Source: Branchipolynoe longqiensis (taxonomy: Eukaryota > Annelida > Polychaeta > Phyllodocida > Polynoidae). Taken from it: DNA of 64,000 nt. The stretch covers positions 110,569,763-110,633,762 of the forward strand of contig CM059188.1 of the NCBI GenBank assembly GCA_030323885.1. The letters run 5' to 3'. Positions 31,611 through 42,894 of this stretch are shown in pieces. The translations under genes were made by a program, and so were the position numbers. Positions within the stretch are counted from its first letter, which is position 1. Each line of letters starts with the position of its first letter. A model generated the notes under the pieces. The model made no database searches. It was not told the origin of the DNA and was given only the letters and a program-made list of their open reading frames with translations.

Positions 31611-31732
31611 TATCCACAGTAATACATATGAGATGTGTATATCAAAATGCTGTAAATGTGGCACCAAAATCCCCACAAAAAACCCACCAAAAACCAACTA
31701 CTGACAGCTAAGATCACAAGGCTACGACGAAA

Positions 31733-31812
31733 GTGAGACTATTGCTGTTTAGCGATGAAAACAAGCCACAATGCGACTTACTCGTTATGGACAGGGTAAA
31801 TAAACCATCACA
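31733..31812 (+). mobile_element. LINE-B 3' end, 5'-truncated
   Basis: It contains TTAGCGATGAAAACAAG and ends ACAGGGTAAATAAACCATCA CAAAAAAA. It lies about 460 bases from the LINE-B end at 31190 in the same orientation, just upstream of the receptor M3 exon. Confidence 0.55.
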
Positions 31813-31825
31813 AAAAAATATTTAT

Positions 31826-31945
31826 TCATTGATTGGTGGTTTCTTTACACCATGTCGGCAGCATAGGCCATATTCATGTGAGAATTGTTTTGTTTTTTTA
31901 TTCAACCATTGCCTTTACATATTCATATAATTTGTGGTCAAGGTA
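31826..31945 (-). mobile_element. LINE-A 3' tail, 5'-truncated
   Basis: On the minus strand it matches the LINE-A 3' UTR from the TTGACCACAAAT region through TATGGCCTATGCTGCCGACA to the CCACCAATCAATGAAT tail. Confidence 0.6.
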
Positions 31946-32146
31946 AATAAATTTAGATTAAAGAATTAATTGATACAGGTAAATATGGTAAAAGTGTTAA
32001 ATACGTAAATAAAAAAAAAATAATTAAAAAGAAACTCTCTCCAAAAGGAAAAAAACACTATTTGAATGCTAATTTAATTAACGAGTCCCAGCTGCTTGTT
32101 GGTTGTTATGCTTGTTGATCACCATCCTGTTGTTCTTTATTTTCAG

Positions 32147-32265
32147 GTATATATTACTGCATCAATATGATCATGATCGCCTTCTCAACTCTTCTCTCGG
32201 CTGTTGTCATCAACATGTTCAAAAGTAAAGGCCACAAGGTTCCTGTACCCAAGTGCCTCGCTTCA
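32147..32265 (+). CDS. Nicotinic-receptor-like Cys-loop channel subunit, exon with M3 helix (partial gene)
   Basis: This is the penultimate exon of a ligand-gated ion channel subunit, a plasma-membrane protein that forms pentameric channels. Seen: a good acceptor (TTCTTTATTTTCAG) ends at 32146 and a near-perfect donor (GTAAGTAT) starts at 32266. The first two bases complete a split codon, then 39 codons are open. The peptide starts IYYCINMIMIAFSTLLSAVV, the hydrophobic M3 helix, and continues INMFKSKGHKVPVPKCLAS, the start of the cytoplasmic M3-M4 loop with the usual basic residues and VP motif. The exon ends in phase 0, which matches the next exon at 34521. Known: a YxxxNMxMxxxSxxLSxxVIN pattern followed by a short basic loop is typical of nicotinic-type subunits. 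No exons for the ligand-binding domain, M1 or M2 were found in the window, so the subtype cannot be named. The downstream intron holds two inverted SINE-1 copies and a MITE-A. Confidence 0.82.
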
Positions 32266-32311
32266 GTAAGTATGGCTTTAAGGGCAGTTTGACTATTGCT
32301 CCTCGTCTGCA

Positions 32312-32645
32312 TAAAATCCTGGCGCAGTGACTTAAACGGTAGAGCGCGGCTCCTCGCATGCGGAAGGTCGGGAGATCGGTTCCCGGTCGAGTCAAACCAA
32401 TGACTTTAAAATTGATACTTGTCGCTCCGTAGCCAGATACTCACCATTAAAAGGATAGGGCAAGGACTGGGTGGATCAGTGTCAGGATAAATGTGACTGA
32501 ATGGGATATCAGGTCATGGTGATGGTGGCCTGATATCCCAGAGGGGCAGCAATATAAACTCGTCATGAGTCTGCACTGTCACAGGTCGGTACCCATCCTG
32601 ATATGAGGTTAGGTGTTGCCAGGACGTAAAACTCCAACAATCAAC
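32312..32645 (+). mobile_element. SINE-1 in the receptor intron
   Basis: Full copy 50 bases after the M3 exon. Head with AACGGTAGAGCGCGGCTCCT and box B GATCGGTTCCCGGTCGA, complete core and tail. Confidence 0.8.
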
Positions 32646-32814
32646 CAGCCAAGTACATTTCATCAGGCGTTAGCGTTGAAAACAAGAGATCCAAATGTGG
32701 GTTTCACCTTAGGGCACGCTGTACCATTTAGTCACTGTGCTGCTCCGACTCACTCTGATTTCCGACCTGGCGTCTGGCAACGTATTGGCGGGGTAAACAG
32801 TAGTTTGCTTGATT

Positions 32815-33118
32815 TGCTTGTTGAGGTTTTCCATCATGGCAACATCTAAGGTCATATCAGCATGGGTACTGATTTGCGACAGTGCACACTCATGACAACT
32901 TCACAACGCTGGCCCACGGGAAGACCAGGCCACCGGCACCATGACCCGATTTCCCACTCAGTCACATTATCCTGACACTGAGCTAACGCTATCATAATAA
33001 CGCCTAGTGCCAGGGAGGTAACGATTAGAATCAATTCAGGAATTTGGTTTGTTTCGTTCCGGTTTCAAAACTCCGCATAGGAAGCCTGCGCTCTACTGCT
33101 TCGGCCATCACGTCCGGT
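32815..33118 (-). mobile_element. SINE-1 in the receptor intron, inverted relative to 32312
   Basis: Full minus-strand copy (GAGGTTTTCCATCATGGCAA to TTCGGCCATCACGTCCGG). With 32312-32645 it forms a 300-bp imperfect inverted repeat with a loop of about 170 bases. Confidence 0.78.
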
Positions 33119-33201
33119 CAGGAGCAATAGTAATGTCCGCCCACCGGTGTCGACTGGGATATCATTGTAAGGATCAGTCTAGGCAGAAATACACAGCTTA
33201 A

Positions 33202-33551
33202 AGTTGCATAGTCCGATGAAGCATCAAATTTTCAAAAGCAAGACAATTATCTAGGTTTGATTCTACGTATCCAAGTAAGAAAAAGGTGGATTTATTAAGC
33301 ATTTGTTGGAAATAGAAGGCAGTATTGAGTTGATTTAATAGAACCTGTTATTGCAGTAGCCTGTGGTGTCAGAGTTTTGGCGTGCTTGCCAAAATTAATT
33401 TGGTGTGTTTGCACTTCAAATATCTCAAAAGGTGGCCATTTAAAATAAAAGTTACTTCAAACTAAATTAAGGTAGATATATTATAGCAATCAATTTAATA
33501 TCTTTATCCCAGAGAAATTACAGAAGCTCAAAACCATCGGTCTGTGGAAGT
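33202..33551 (+). mobile_element. MITE-A in the receptor intron
   Basis: TTAA at 33198-33201 and 33552-33555 flank it. The left terminus AGTTGCATAGTCCGATG is intact and the right terminus is diverged. Confidence 0.72.
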
Positions 33552-33555
33552 TTAA

Positions 33556-34344
33556 CGAGAGGAGAAACTGAATAAATAATATAATGACAAGCACATGGAG
33601 CCTTCAGTAAATGACGAACCTTTGTCCACATACAAGTTAGATGGTTTAATTCGTGTGAGAAATGAACAATTACGATTCATGATTATACATGTATTGTTGT
33701 TTTATCATCAGAATAGCCATAGGTTTCATTTCACGAGTGCGAATTAGTCTTTGACTGGTGCCTATTAACCAAGACTCAGTCACATTGTGGCTGTTGTACT
33801 GTGCAGCTGTACTGATGTACTAGAACAAGTCCCTAATACCCCAGTCACTCAGTCACACTGTGATTGTTGTACTGTGCAGCTGTACTGATGTAGTAGAACA
33901 AGTCGCTAATACCCCAGTCACACTCCTGCTTGCCTCTACTGGCGACCACTTTGCTACAACAAAAAAGGGATAGTCGCAAACAGGTCGGAAAGTGATCGCA
34001 AGTGGTTTTTAAATGGGCGCAAGTGGGCGCAATGCATTACTGCTTAGAAAATGAGGGGCTGAATACATTCTAATTCAGGCATACTACAAAAGCAGCACAC
34101 AAATATGTAAACGTATTTGATTATTGCAGACCATCACCGTCTGTATTCCGATGACACCTGAGTTTTCAGTATGTCTCTGGCTTCAATCGGAACACAGCCT
34201 TGGCGATAATGAACTTAGTTAGTTACTTAACTGCACCTTAACATTGTGTTAATTCCCATGCCATCTTATTTTTGCTATTATGTCGCAGTAAATATTATCC
34301 GGACAAGTTTTTCTTTTGTAAAAGAAATTTCTCTTTTCCTCGCT
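33556..34344. other. Rest of the receptor intron
   Basis: Apart from the 75-bp duplication, nothing was recognised before the polypyrimidine tract. Confidence 0.5.
33777..33928 (+). repeat. 75-bp tandem duplication
   Basis: GTTGTACTGTGCAGCTGTAC TGATGTA and AGAACAAGTC...TAATACCCCAGTCAC occur twice in a row in the receptor intron. Confidence 0.8.
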
Positions 34345-34520
34345 AACAGCTTCTTCTTCTTCTCCTTCCTCCTCATCCCCCCCACCCACCCTTTCCATTA
34401 CCCACCCCCTCCCCACTGCTCTCACACCCACTTCCTCCCTCCTCCCTCCTAACCCCCTGACACCTACCCCCCCCCCCCCCCCACCCCCACCCCCTCACCC
34501 CCTCACCAACCCTCCGACAG

Positions 34521-34790
34521 ATACGGAGCATATCCTGGCTGAGCATCTGGCTGCAGATGCAGGGCGTCATGGTGTCCAACACGCGCAAGATGAACGCTAT
34601 GTCAACGTCGGCGCGCCAGGCGGCCGGGTCGCGACACGCGCACCACCACAGCAGCGGCGTCTTCGAGGAGGACGACGAGGGCCGCGTCGTCATCGAGTGG
34701 CGCGTCCTCGCCACCTTCATAGACAGGGTCTTCTTCCTCATCTACATCATCGCCATGATTGTGTCCTTCTGCATCTTCTTCCCGAGGTAG
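34521..34790 (+). CDS. Nicotinic-receptor-like Cys-loop channel subunit, terminal exon with M4 helix and stop
   Basis: This is the last coding exon of the subunit whose M3 exon is at 32147-32265. Seen: a roughly 150-base polypyrimidine tract (34345-34516) ends in CAG at 34520. The exon opens in phase 0 with IRSISWLSIWLQMQGVMVSN and closes with TAG at 34788-34790. Residues 40-55 are His- and Ser-rich (HAHHHSS) and acidic (EEDDEG), a low-complexity cytoplasmic loop. The end reads VIEWRVLATFIDRVFFL followed by the hydrophobic IYIIAMIVSFCIFFPR. Known: W-x-x-LA-x-x-x-DR just before M4 is the hallmark of cation-selective nicotinic subunits. Here almost nothing follows M4, and the M3-M4 loop is short for the family at about 65-70 residues. 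The exon is far more GC-rich than its surroundings, and the GC-rich DNA continues past the stop to about 35110. The subunit type is unresolved. Confidence 0.85.
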   Translation: MRSISWLSIWLQMQGVMVSNTRKMNAMSTSARQAAGSRHAHHHSSGVFEEDDEGRVVIEWRVLATFIDRVFFLIYIIAMIVSFCIFFPR

Positions 34791-35120
34791 CGCCGCGGCG
34801 GCCATCATGATTCTCGGTTACCGGGTGCCGGTCGCCGGGCCTCCGGGCCTTCATGCGCCGGCCTCCGGGCCTCTGGGCGCCGGGGTGATGGTTGTATAAC
34901 CGGCCGACGGTAGGCGGTAGGCGGTAGGCGGTCGGCGGTCTTCGGTCGGCGACAGTCGCCGAAGCCGCCGTCATAAACCACCGGAAGTAGGCGCTGCCGA
35001 TTGCGGGCCTGATGGGGGGAGGGGGGCCGGTGGGAGCCTTTAAAGCGCGCCATCACACCTGCCTCCCGGCACGCCTTGCCCGCCCGCCCGGCCGCCCGGC
35101 CGCCTGCCCCGTCTAAAACA
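34791..35120 (+). other. GC-rich 3' flank of the receptor gene
   Basis: It is probably the start of the 3' UTR. It contains GGTAGGCGGTAGGCGGTAGG repeats at 34908-34940 and several CCGGGCCTCCGGGC-type self-complementary blocks. No poly(A) signal was found within it. Confidence 0.5.
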
Positions 35121-36462
35121 GCAACAGCACATAGAGTTTACCAATGCGATTCTCTCGAGATTACCGCGGTTCTTAGCCCAGCCAAAGGACACTTTCCTGC
35201 TAATGCTAAATACTTCGTCTGCTAATGCTAAATACTCCGAACCCCCTGAAGATTACTCTGACTTGACTCACCCACCCACCGGCCACCCGGTCGGCGCATG
35301 CGCGAACACTCACACGTCACATACACACATCTGGCGATTTTTGGAAGAAATGTGATGACATCACAATCTGAAGACCGGACGTGTCTACGAAGAGTGGCTA
35401 CGGTCCTTTAACAAAAAAGTGTGTTTTTTGTTGTTGGTGGTGTGTATCGGGTAGCGTTGCTGTATTGTAGCGCCATTGGACAAACAGACAACACAACTAT
35501 TAATTACACACTGCCAAGCAGTGTCCTGATGCAGCCCCACATATCATTCAATCGATCAGTCAGTCATTAACACAAGTCGCCACCATGTGGCTATAGCTAA
35601 CAACACAAGGCCCGCGAGAAGAGAGAAGGTTCCCGTGATGCAGAAAAGAGAGAGACAAAGAAACCGGAAGTAGTTTGAGACTGGGGGAAGGGATTGAGAC
35701 TTCCGGTGAAACAAACGCCATCAGGTCATGCGTCTCAAACCCCAAACCCCAAACCCCAAACTCAAACTCAATCAAGCAGCTAGTCCCTTCGCTCACTGAG
35801 TGAAATTGGTGACTGAGTGAGTGGATGCCACAGAATGACGTCATCACATAGAGGTTGATCCTGTGATATATGGTCTAGCAATGACATAGAGAGCATGTAG
35901 GCGTCAATGGCGTGCTACACGATCCCACAACGATGACGTAACCACGCCAGCACATCTATTACGTCACCACCAGCGGCACCAGCGTCGTCTGAGTGCCGTG
36001 AACGTTGACGAAGTGGCCTGCAGCGTTTTACTTTGGCAAAAGAAAATACATTATATATATATATGTTATATTGACTAGAAGAAGTTTGTTTCATTGAACG
36101 ACGACTCTAGAACACAGTGATTTTCATCATCGGCTATTTGACGTCAAATATACATTGACTAAGACGCACTAAGGTTTAACAAAAATGTGTATCATCCCCC
36201 GCCCCTTCCCCGCCCCCCCTCACCCCCCCCCCCCGCTCCCTCCCTCCTTTTCCACATCATATCCTATTGGCGACTTTACCTTGCCGCCATGCACACGTTG
36301 GAGTGTACACGGCAAGTTTGAAGTATCACACATACACGCATGGTATCACATGTGGCCGCCTGTGGGCATGCCTGCATGCGCACGCACATAATTATATAAA
36401 CACACCCACCAGCGGCGTCCGTAGTATGTAACCTGCAACCTGTATCGCCGGTTGCATTCTGC
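35121..36462. other. Unassigned DNA downstream of the receptor gene
   Basis: It contains a short AAACCCC repeat (35737-35762) and C runs at 36200-36235. No exon seen. Confidence 0.45.
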
Positions 36463-36840
36463 AAGCTGTTCTAGTCCCAATGGAGCTGTTCTTGAACCCA
36501 TGGAGCTGTGCTGGTGCCAATGGAGCTGGTATATACCCCAGCGAGCTATTCTGGAACCATGGATCTCTTCTGGACTCCATGGAACTATTCTGGACCCCTT
36601 GGAACTGTTCTGAACCCAATTGAGCTGTTTGGACTCCATGGAGCTGTTCTAGACCCATTGGAGCTGTTCTGGACCTCCTGGAGTTGATCCGGACCCTATG
36701 GATCTCTTCTGGACCCAACGGAGCTGTTCTAGACCCAATGGAGCTGTTCTGGACCTCCTGGAGTTGATCCGGACCCTATGGATCTGTTCTGGACTCGACA
36801 GAGCTGTTCTGAGCCCCAAGGAGCTGTTCTGGACCCAATG
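36463..36840 (+). repeat. 20-bp satellite, 19 units
   Basis: Consensus GAGCTGTTCTGGACCCAATG. A block of four units (GAGCTGTTCTGGACCTCCTG onward at 36661) recurs at 36741, giving an 80-bp higher-order repeat. Minus-strand open frames here are artefacts. Confidence 0.92.
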
Positions 36841-37084
36841 GATGGGCCTGAACGTTGAGGGAACCGTGTGTCTGAGGTGATGGTCCCGGGTCATTACCGT
36901 CTTTTCAAGCGAGGGTGATTAACTATGCAATATGTGACGTCAGTGAGGGGGTGCCACGCACCCCCCCCCCCGCCCCCCAAACACGCATGTACGACACAAC
37001 TGTAGATACAACACACTTCACAATACAGCTCACTTACTCTCATGCTACTGTAGACTCAATGCACCACCGGCTACGCTAACTAAC

Positions 37085-37535
37085 ACACACGCGTCCCTAG
37101 GCACACACCCCCTTCACTCATTCTCCCCCCACACCCACCCCCATCTAGACACCCGAAAGACACTCCACTCGCGTACCCAGGCACCTGCCTTCACTCACTA
37201 ACCCGCACACCCCCACGCCCCTCACCCCACCACCATCTAGACACCCCGAAGACACTCCACATGTGTACCTAGGCACCCCTCCCCCTTCACTCACTCACTA
37301 CCACACACCCCTCGCCCCCACCCCCATCTAGACACCCGGAAGACACTTCACACGCGTACATAGGCACCACCCTTCACTCACTCACCCCCACACATCCGAC
37401 ACCCCCACCCCCACCTAGACACCCCGAATACACACCACACACGTACATAGGCACCCCCCATTCACTCACTCACCCCCCCCCCCCCCCCCTCCACAACCCC
37501 CCCTCACCCCACCCCCTCTAGATACCCTGCAGACA
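37085..37535 (+). repeat. C-rich minisatellite, about 88-bp period, 5 units
   Basis: Each unit has CATCTAGACACCCCGAAGAC, a CACGCGTACNTAGGCACC part and CCTTCACTCACTCACC followed by a C run. Confidence 0.85.
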
Positions 37536-38637
37536 CACGGCGCTAGTGTCATAGATATATTACTTATAGTCTGTTTACACCCGAGGGCCTAACTGCTGTC
37601 AGGTGGCCCATTTCCCGAGGGCACAGAGTTTTCTGACATCAGACCCAACGGCAGCCTTGTGGATTGTTTGTCAAGGTATTTATGTGTAACGGGTCTTTAC
37701 TCCGTCTATTTTAATAACTGTATTATTATTATTATTATGAAGGGAAGGAGTTTTTAAGCTAATTTAGTTGTATCTTCCTTTATATTCCAATGTCCGTCAC
37801 TTTTCAAAGGGCGCCTAGATTGCACCACATAAATGTAGCCATACCCTTAATCAACTCTCAATCAGGAGCCATTGCAATTTTGCATAAAGCACAACATTTA
37901 AAACAAGAATGCTCATGTCCACTGCCACAATGGTCCAGTTACTGTACCCTTTATAAAAGCTACTATCTAAGCTACACAAAATGTAGGTCAAGTTTCCATT
38001 AAAATAACCCTACTACCCCACCTCCCCCACCCCCCCACACGGCCCACCCATCATGTAAGTATTGTCCTGCCAACAGATGAGATACAACACTGGACTCAAG
38101 CATTCACTCAGGATGCCAACTATGGACTATTTGACACAACACACACAGTGCAGGAGAACCCTCCCAGTCCCAGATAATTGCTGGCATATATCACACACAA
38201 ATATTACCCTTTTAAATCTTTGTATTTTGTTAAAGGAATTGTGCATGCACCTCAGTGCCGATAGCTGTATATATGTAAATGTGAAGGTGGGGGTTGCTAG
38301 GTTACACACCGGTCACGTGGTTGCTTGTTGGTGCCTTAACAATCTATATAGGCGCCATTGGAACCCATCCCCTCCCCCCCAACACCTCCCCCCTCCGCAC
38401 CCTCCCCCATCCCCGCGTCCCCTTGGTGATGATATCAACACCCGCAGATAACCCATATCTGTAGCTGTTTGCCCGCACCCTCCGGACCTATAGAGGCTCG
38501 GGCACGGCGGGAATCCGACGGCAGTCCTCGCCTCAAATGCAATTTGCACAGTCAGTTGGATAGTGCGCGAGAAATTCCTGTTTTGCCAGACGTTGTCAGT
38601 GTGTCCTGGTTCCCTTCAATATTGCACCTGATCGAAT
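37536..38637. other. Unassigned DNA
   Basis: A short (ATT)n at 37720 and C-rich blocks at 38010-38040 and 38370-38420. No convincing exon. 39006-39579 holds a weak hairpin pair (ACCAGGTTGAG at 39078, CTCAACCTGGT at 39231). Confidence 0.4.
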
Positions 38638-39005
38638 TAGGCCAAATACAAAGAAAATTGGTGATCGTCCTTTTGAAATAAAAACCAGGGTCGGGCGGGC
38701 GGTTTTTTATTTTTATTTTTATTTTTATTTCTTGTCAGTATTTCACTGGTCTCCTCGATCTCCACCCCCCCCCGTCCCATACCCAGTCCCCCCCTATCAG
38801 TATCACCCCTTAAATCCCTCTCCATTCCTTTCCCCTACTGCCCTGTCCATTCCCCCATCTTCACTCCCCTTCCCAGTTCTCACTCCAAGCACAGGCTCTA
38901 TCTAACAGTTTTTGAAAAATTATAAAAAAATAGAAACATTTCAGGGGCGGGCGATTTTTCAGGCACGGGCGGGGACGATCACTGCTTTACTTTTTTATTT
39001 GGCCT
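38638..39005. mobile_element. MITE-I
   Basis: Inverted ends TAGGCCAAATACAAAG and CTTTACTTTTTTATTTGGCC, followed inward by GGTGATCGTCC and GGGGACGATCACTG. The inside has (TTTTTA)n and a C-rich stretch. Confidence 0.6.
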
Positions 39006-39579
39006 CGTGCTTAATATCAATCGCCGTTTTAAGAGCAACTAAACAATAACAAACCACGGACACAATTCTATTCCGCTATACCAGGTTGAGGCAACAGCAG
39101 TACTTTGATATCTAGACCTGAATTATAAATTTTATTTTCAAAGGACCATCAACAATTTATTTTTATTCGGCCTTATCATCGATTATTTCAATCGATTTAG
39201 AAGCCCTGACGTTCAAATACAGCTGTTCACTCAACCTGGTTACTTACTGCAGTCGGGTTGCAAACTGAGCCTCTCATAGCAGACTGCCCTTCAATATGTT
39301 GCCGGAAGTAATGGCAGCAGCCTTGGTTTCGTGACCACAAGTGCTAGCTTTTCCCTCGTTCACAGCCGGGATCATTGCTTGTAACCCTTGCCAGTTTGTC
39401 TGGGACATTTTGATCCGTCACCCTGCTGCAGCAATATACACAGACGTATATACGTATATATGCATTTATGTATATATATATAATAATTCTTACATATGCT
39501 AACAGGTAGGGAATGATAGAGACAAGTAGGGCGATATGAGTTGGCGGTAAAGATACTTCAGCGCGAGTGTCGCGTAGAG

Positions 39580-40385
39580 ACCCCGGATGGGGGGGGGTGG
39601 GGTGGGGGGGGAGGAAGCCGGACCCACCCCACCCAGAAGGGGGGGGGGGGTAGTAGCAGGACACTTACAGAGATTTTCACACGCGATAACAGTCTTATCA
39701 CTATCCGTATTTATGTATACATGCATGTATATGTGTATATATGTATATATGTGTATATGTGTATATGTGTATATGTGTATATGTGTATATGTGTATATGT
39801 GTATATGTGTATATGTATATATGTATATATGTGTATATATGTATATGTGTATATGTATATATGTATATGTATATGTGTATCTATGTATATATGTATATAT
39901 GTATATATGTATATATGCATATATGTATATTTGTATATATATGTATATGCATGTATATGTATATATGTATGTATATATTTGTATATGTATATACATGTAG
40001 TTATATGCGTATATAGTATATGTATATGTATGTATATAATTATGCATATATATGTGTATACGTATATGATATGTATATATACACATATATAACGACCCCA
40101 ACTCCTTTATTTAAAAAGAACTTCCCAGCGTATGGAGTGTGCGGCCCCCGGACAAGGCATGCTGGGACCCCCCCCCCCCCCCCACCCCATGAGTGTGTGG
40201 GGGGGGGGGGGCAATACACTACACACCTTATTACACGCGATAAGCGGATTATCACTATCCACGGGGTATATGTATGTATATATATATGTATATATCTGTA
40301 TATATATATATATATATATATACATATATATAAATATACACACATATGTCTATAAATATACACACACATATACATATACATATAC
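39580..40385 (+). repeat. GTATAT-rich region with two G/C-hairpin plus stem modules
   Basis: About 390 bases of GTATATGT/GTATATAT repeats (39708-40095) and a second short one (40265-40385). Each is preceded by poly-G/poly-C DNA and by ACGCGATAA-five bases-TTATCACTATCC (39682 and 40236). Tyr/Cys/Ile-rich and His/Ile/Tyr-rich open frames here are artefacts. Confidence 0.85.
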
Positions 40386-41249
40386 ATATACACGTGAACT
40401 ACCAAAGCCAACTGCCCAAATGCTCACAGTCCTGCCCTGATCAGTGCCAGCGCCAGTAATATAACAAACAATTTACATACAAGATGCATCCACCGGCCTC
40501 CGCTCCGCCTGACCCCCACCCCACCCCATCCCCACGCACCCCCGCCCACACCGACCCACCCGCGTTATCCCCTTGATCAGTAGTGTACGCATTCTGTGCC
40601 TGGCCCCCAGACACAGTCGGTACCATAATACTCATATGTCACCATGTATGCCCGCAATAAACACACTAGATATAATGTGGCTAGTCTTTGTATGAAAATA
40701 CATCGGGCACGGTCTGTGTTCTTGTACGTTCCATCTCCCACTAAGCTAGTAGACTGGTCCCCTCTGTTCTCATGTACAGACAGGTATCTACCTACCTACT
40801 TACCTACCTACATGCCTGCCTGCCTGTCTGTCTACCTAGCAACCAACGAATGAACGACGTTCACCTCCTCGCTGAGCTCAATCAATATAGTGCAGGTTTA
40901 TATGTTCTGACTATTTTGTTAGGATATATACTGAATATTTTGTGTGAAGAATATATCTTTAAAACCCTGTATTAAACATGTATTAGCTTTGTGTTGCTCG
41001 CTGTCCACTCACCCTACCCACCCACACACTGCCAACTGCCATTGTATCAGAATGAAGGCATTTACTTCACAGCACTATTTAAATGTTGGTAGTTCCACAA
41101 TCATGGTTGCACATACAATATATTGTATTTTGAAAAAGAAACAAACTATTGGTCTTATCATATCTATTCACTACTAATATAAGATGCACGTGTTGAATTT
41201 CTTTCCTAAATATCAAGAATTCACAATAATGCATCAATCTGCCTCACCC
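40386..41249. other. Unassigned DNA
   Basis: A (CTAC/CTGC)n run at 40785-40840; otherwise nothing. 43403-44489 is G-rich on the plus strand (43460-44070) without coding signal. Confidence 0.45.
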
Positions 41250-41733
41250 ATTCCTAAGTCACAAATGCTGCGATCGCCGTACGGTGCTTCGGCCTGCATT
41301 GTGTCTTGCGGTTTATGCAAATGTTATGGCGTTACGGCGTGCGGTTTATCTATTCACAAATCCTACAGTCACTGCAAGGCACCTTACAGTTTGTGTTGAC
41401 CTTTTTACATGTCGTTAATATATAAAAACATCATAACTTTCTTGATATTGATCACACAAACATGAATGTTGTACCATTTTGATATCCATCTTAAGACCAT
41501 TTCATTGATGTAAACAAAGGCGACCATACAGCGTGATTGTGGCATGATTGTGTCCTGCAGCGTTGCGATTTTCTGTAGTTAAGATAACTTCAACCTAAAA
41601 AAAATGCAAGCCCTTGTGGCGAGCAAAAACACATGCAGTCACCATACGGCTACCATATCCTACCGCACGGTTTTGCCGATGCGGTGACTTACGGCAGCCA
41701 CAAGCACACCGCAAGGCATTTGTGACCGAGGCA
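41250..41733. mobile_element. MITE-C, second copy
   Basis: Same ends (TTCCTAAGTCACAAATGCTG and GCATTTGTGACCGAGGCA) and the same internal order (GTTTATGCAAATGTTATGGC, TGATGTAAACAAAGGCGACC) as 16890-17371. Confidence 0.75.
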
Positions 41734-41828
41734 TAATATTAGTTAGCCAATTAATTATAATGTTGCTGTAGGATGATCCACAACGCTAGACCAAGGAATC
41801 TGCCGTCACACAGGAACCTTGCTATTTG

Positions 41829-42237
41829 GTTGGTTGTTGGAGTTTTACGTCTTGGCAATATCTATGGTCATATCAGGATGGGTAGAGACTTGTTTGTTTA
41901 TCGTTGTTTTATGTCCTAGCAACATCTACTGTCATATCAGGATGGGTACCGACTTCTAGCAGTACATACTCATGGCGACTTTAAAGTGCTGCTCCATTTG
42001 GAAATCAGGCCACCAGCACCATGACCTGATATCCCACTCAGTCATATCATCCTGGCACAGACCCAACCAGCCCTTGCCTTATCCTAATAATGCTGAGCAT
42101 ATGGCTATGAAGTGACTCTTATACATTTTTACATCATTGGTTTGACTCGATCAGGGTTCATACCTGTAGGTTGGAATCCCACAATCTACCAAAATGGGAG
42201 ACGGACGCTCATCTCATTTGTCCATCCCGTCTGGTCC
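41829..42237 (-). mobile_element. SINE-1 with duplicated 3' end
   Basis: A full minus-strand copy (about 41892-42237, head at TGTCCATCCCGTCTGGTCCC) is preceded on the plus strand by an extra 3' end (41829-41890, GGAGTTTTACGTCTTGGCAA). It is the second case of a repeated 3' unit. Confidence 0.75.
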
Positions 42238-42299
42238 CATCTTGCTGGTAGCGCACATGACAGCCATCCATCCTGCCACACACCTTGGACACTTAGGTC

Positions 42300-42640
42300 A
42301 AATAACAAAATATTTGCTTATCGTCATTTTGATCACACAAATCAGGGTCGGTCAGATAGGTTTGATTTTGATTTTGATATTTTTCTGGCATCTGTCATAG
42401 ACGTAATATCTAACCAGAAATGATGGCCAAATGAGTTGAGTGTCGACCTCCCATTCTGATATTCGAGTCCTGGCCGACTCAAACCAATGACTTAACAAAT
42501 TGATACGAAAGTTGAATTGCTGCTATCCCAACACATTTTTAACAGCGTAAGGAAAATAAAATAAAAAACAAATCAGGTGTGGACGATTTTTCAGGCAGAG
42601 GTGTGGACAATCACCATTGTTTGTATTATCTTGCCTTATC
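42300..42640. mobile_element. MITE-I-like degraded copy
   Basis: It shares ATCAGGGTCGGTCAGATAGG with (GATTTT)n, and GTGTGGACGATTTTTCAGGC with GGACAATCACCATTG, with the MITE-I halves. A SINE-1 head (42419-42510) interrupts it. Confidence 0.4.
42419..42510 (+). mobile_element. SINE-1 head fragment
   Basis: Only the tRNA-like head and the next 30 bases (GATGGCCAAATGAGTTGAGT, ATATTCGAGTCCTGG, ATGACTTAACAAATTGATAC). It lies inside a degraded MITE-I-like copy. Confidence 0.55.
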
Positions 42641-42894
42641 CCTTCAGCAATTGATAACCAGAAAGTTGCTTGAGGTGAATGATGGATTGCCTGAGCCAAC
42701 TGCATTCCTAACATTCCTAACATTTCTAACATTCCTAACTAATATTCAGTGATATTACGAGTTATTATATTACTTAATAATTATTTATTCATCGTCAGAG
42801 TCTTTTGGCTAATTGGTCTTTCAAGGAAGTAATTAATGTGCACAAGCGATGCTATTGGGTGTCACCTAATCAAGAAACAAATCCACATGATTAA

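Noticed and set aside
39499..40101. Tyr/Ile/Cys-rich frames of 130-200 codons that look like membrane proteins
   Set aside because: They are translations of GTATAT repeats. The apparent hydrophobicity is an artefact.
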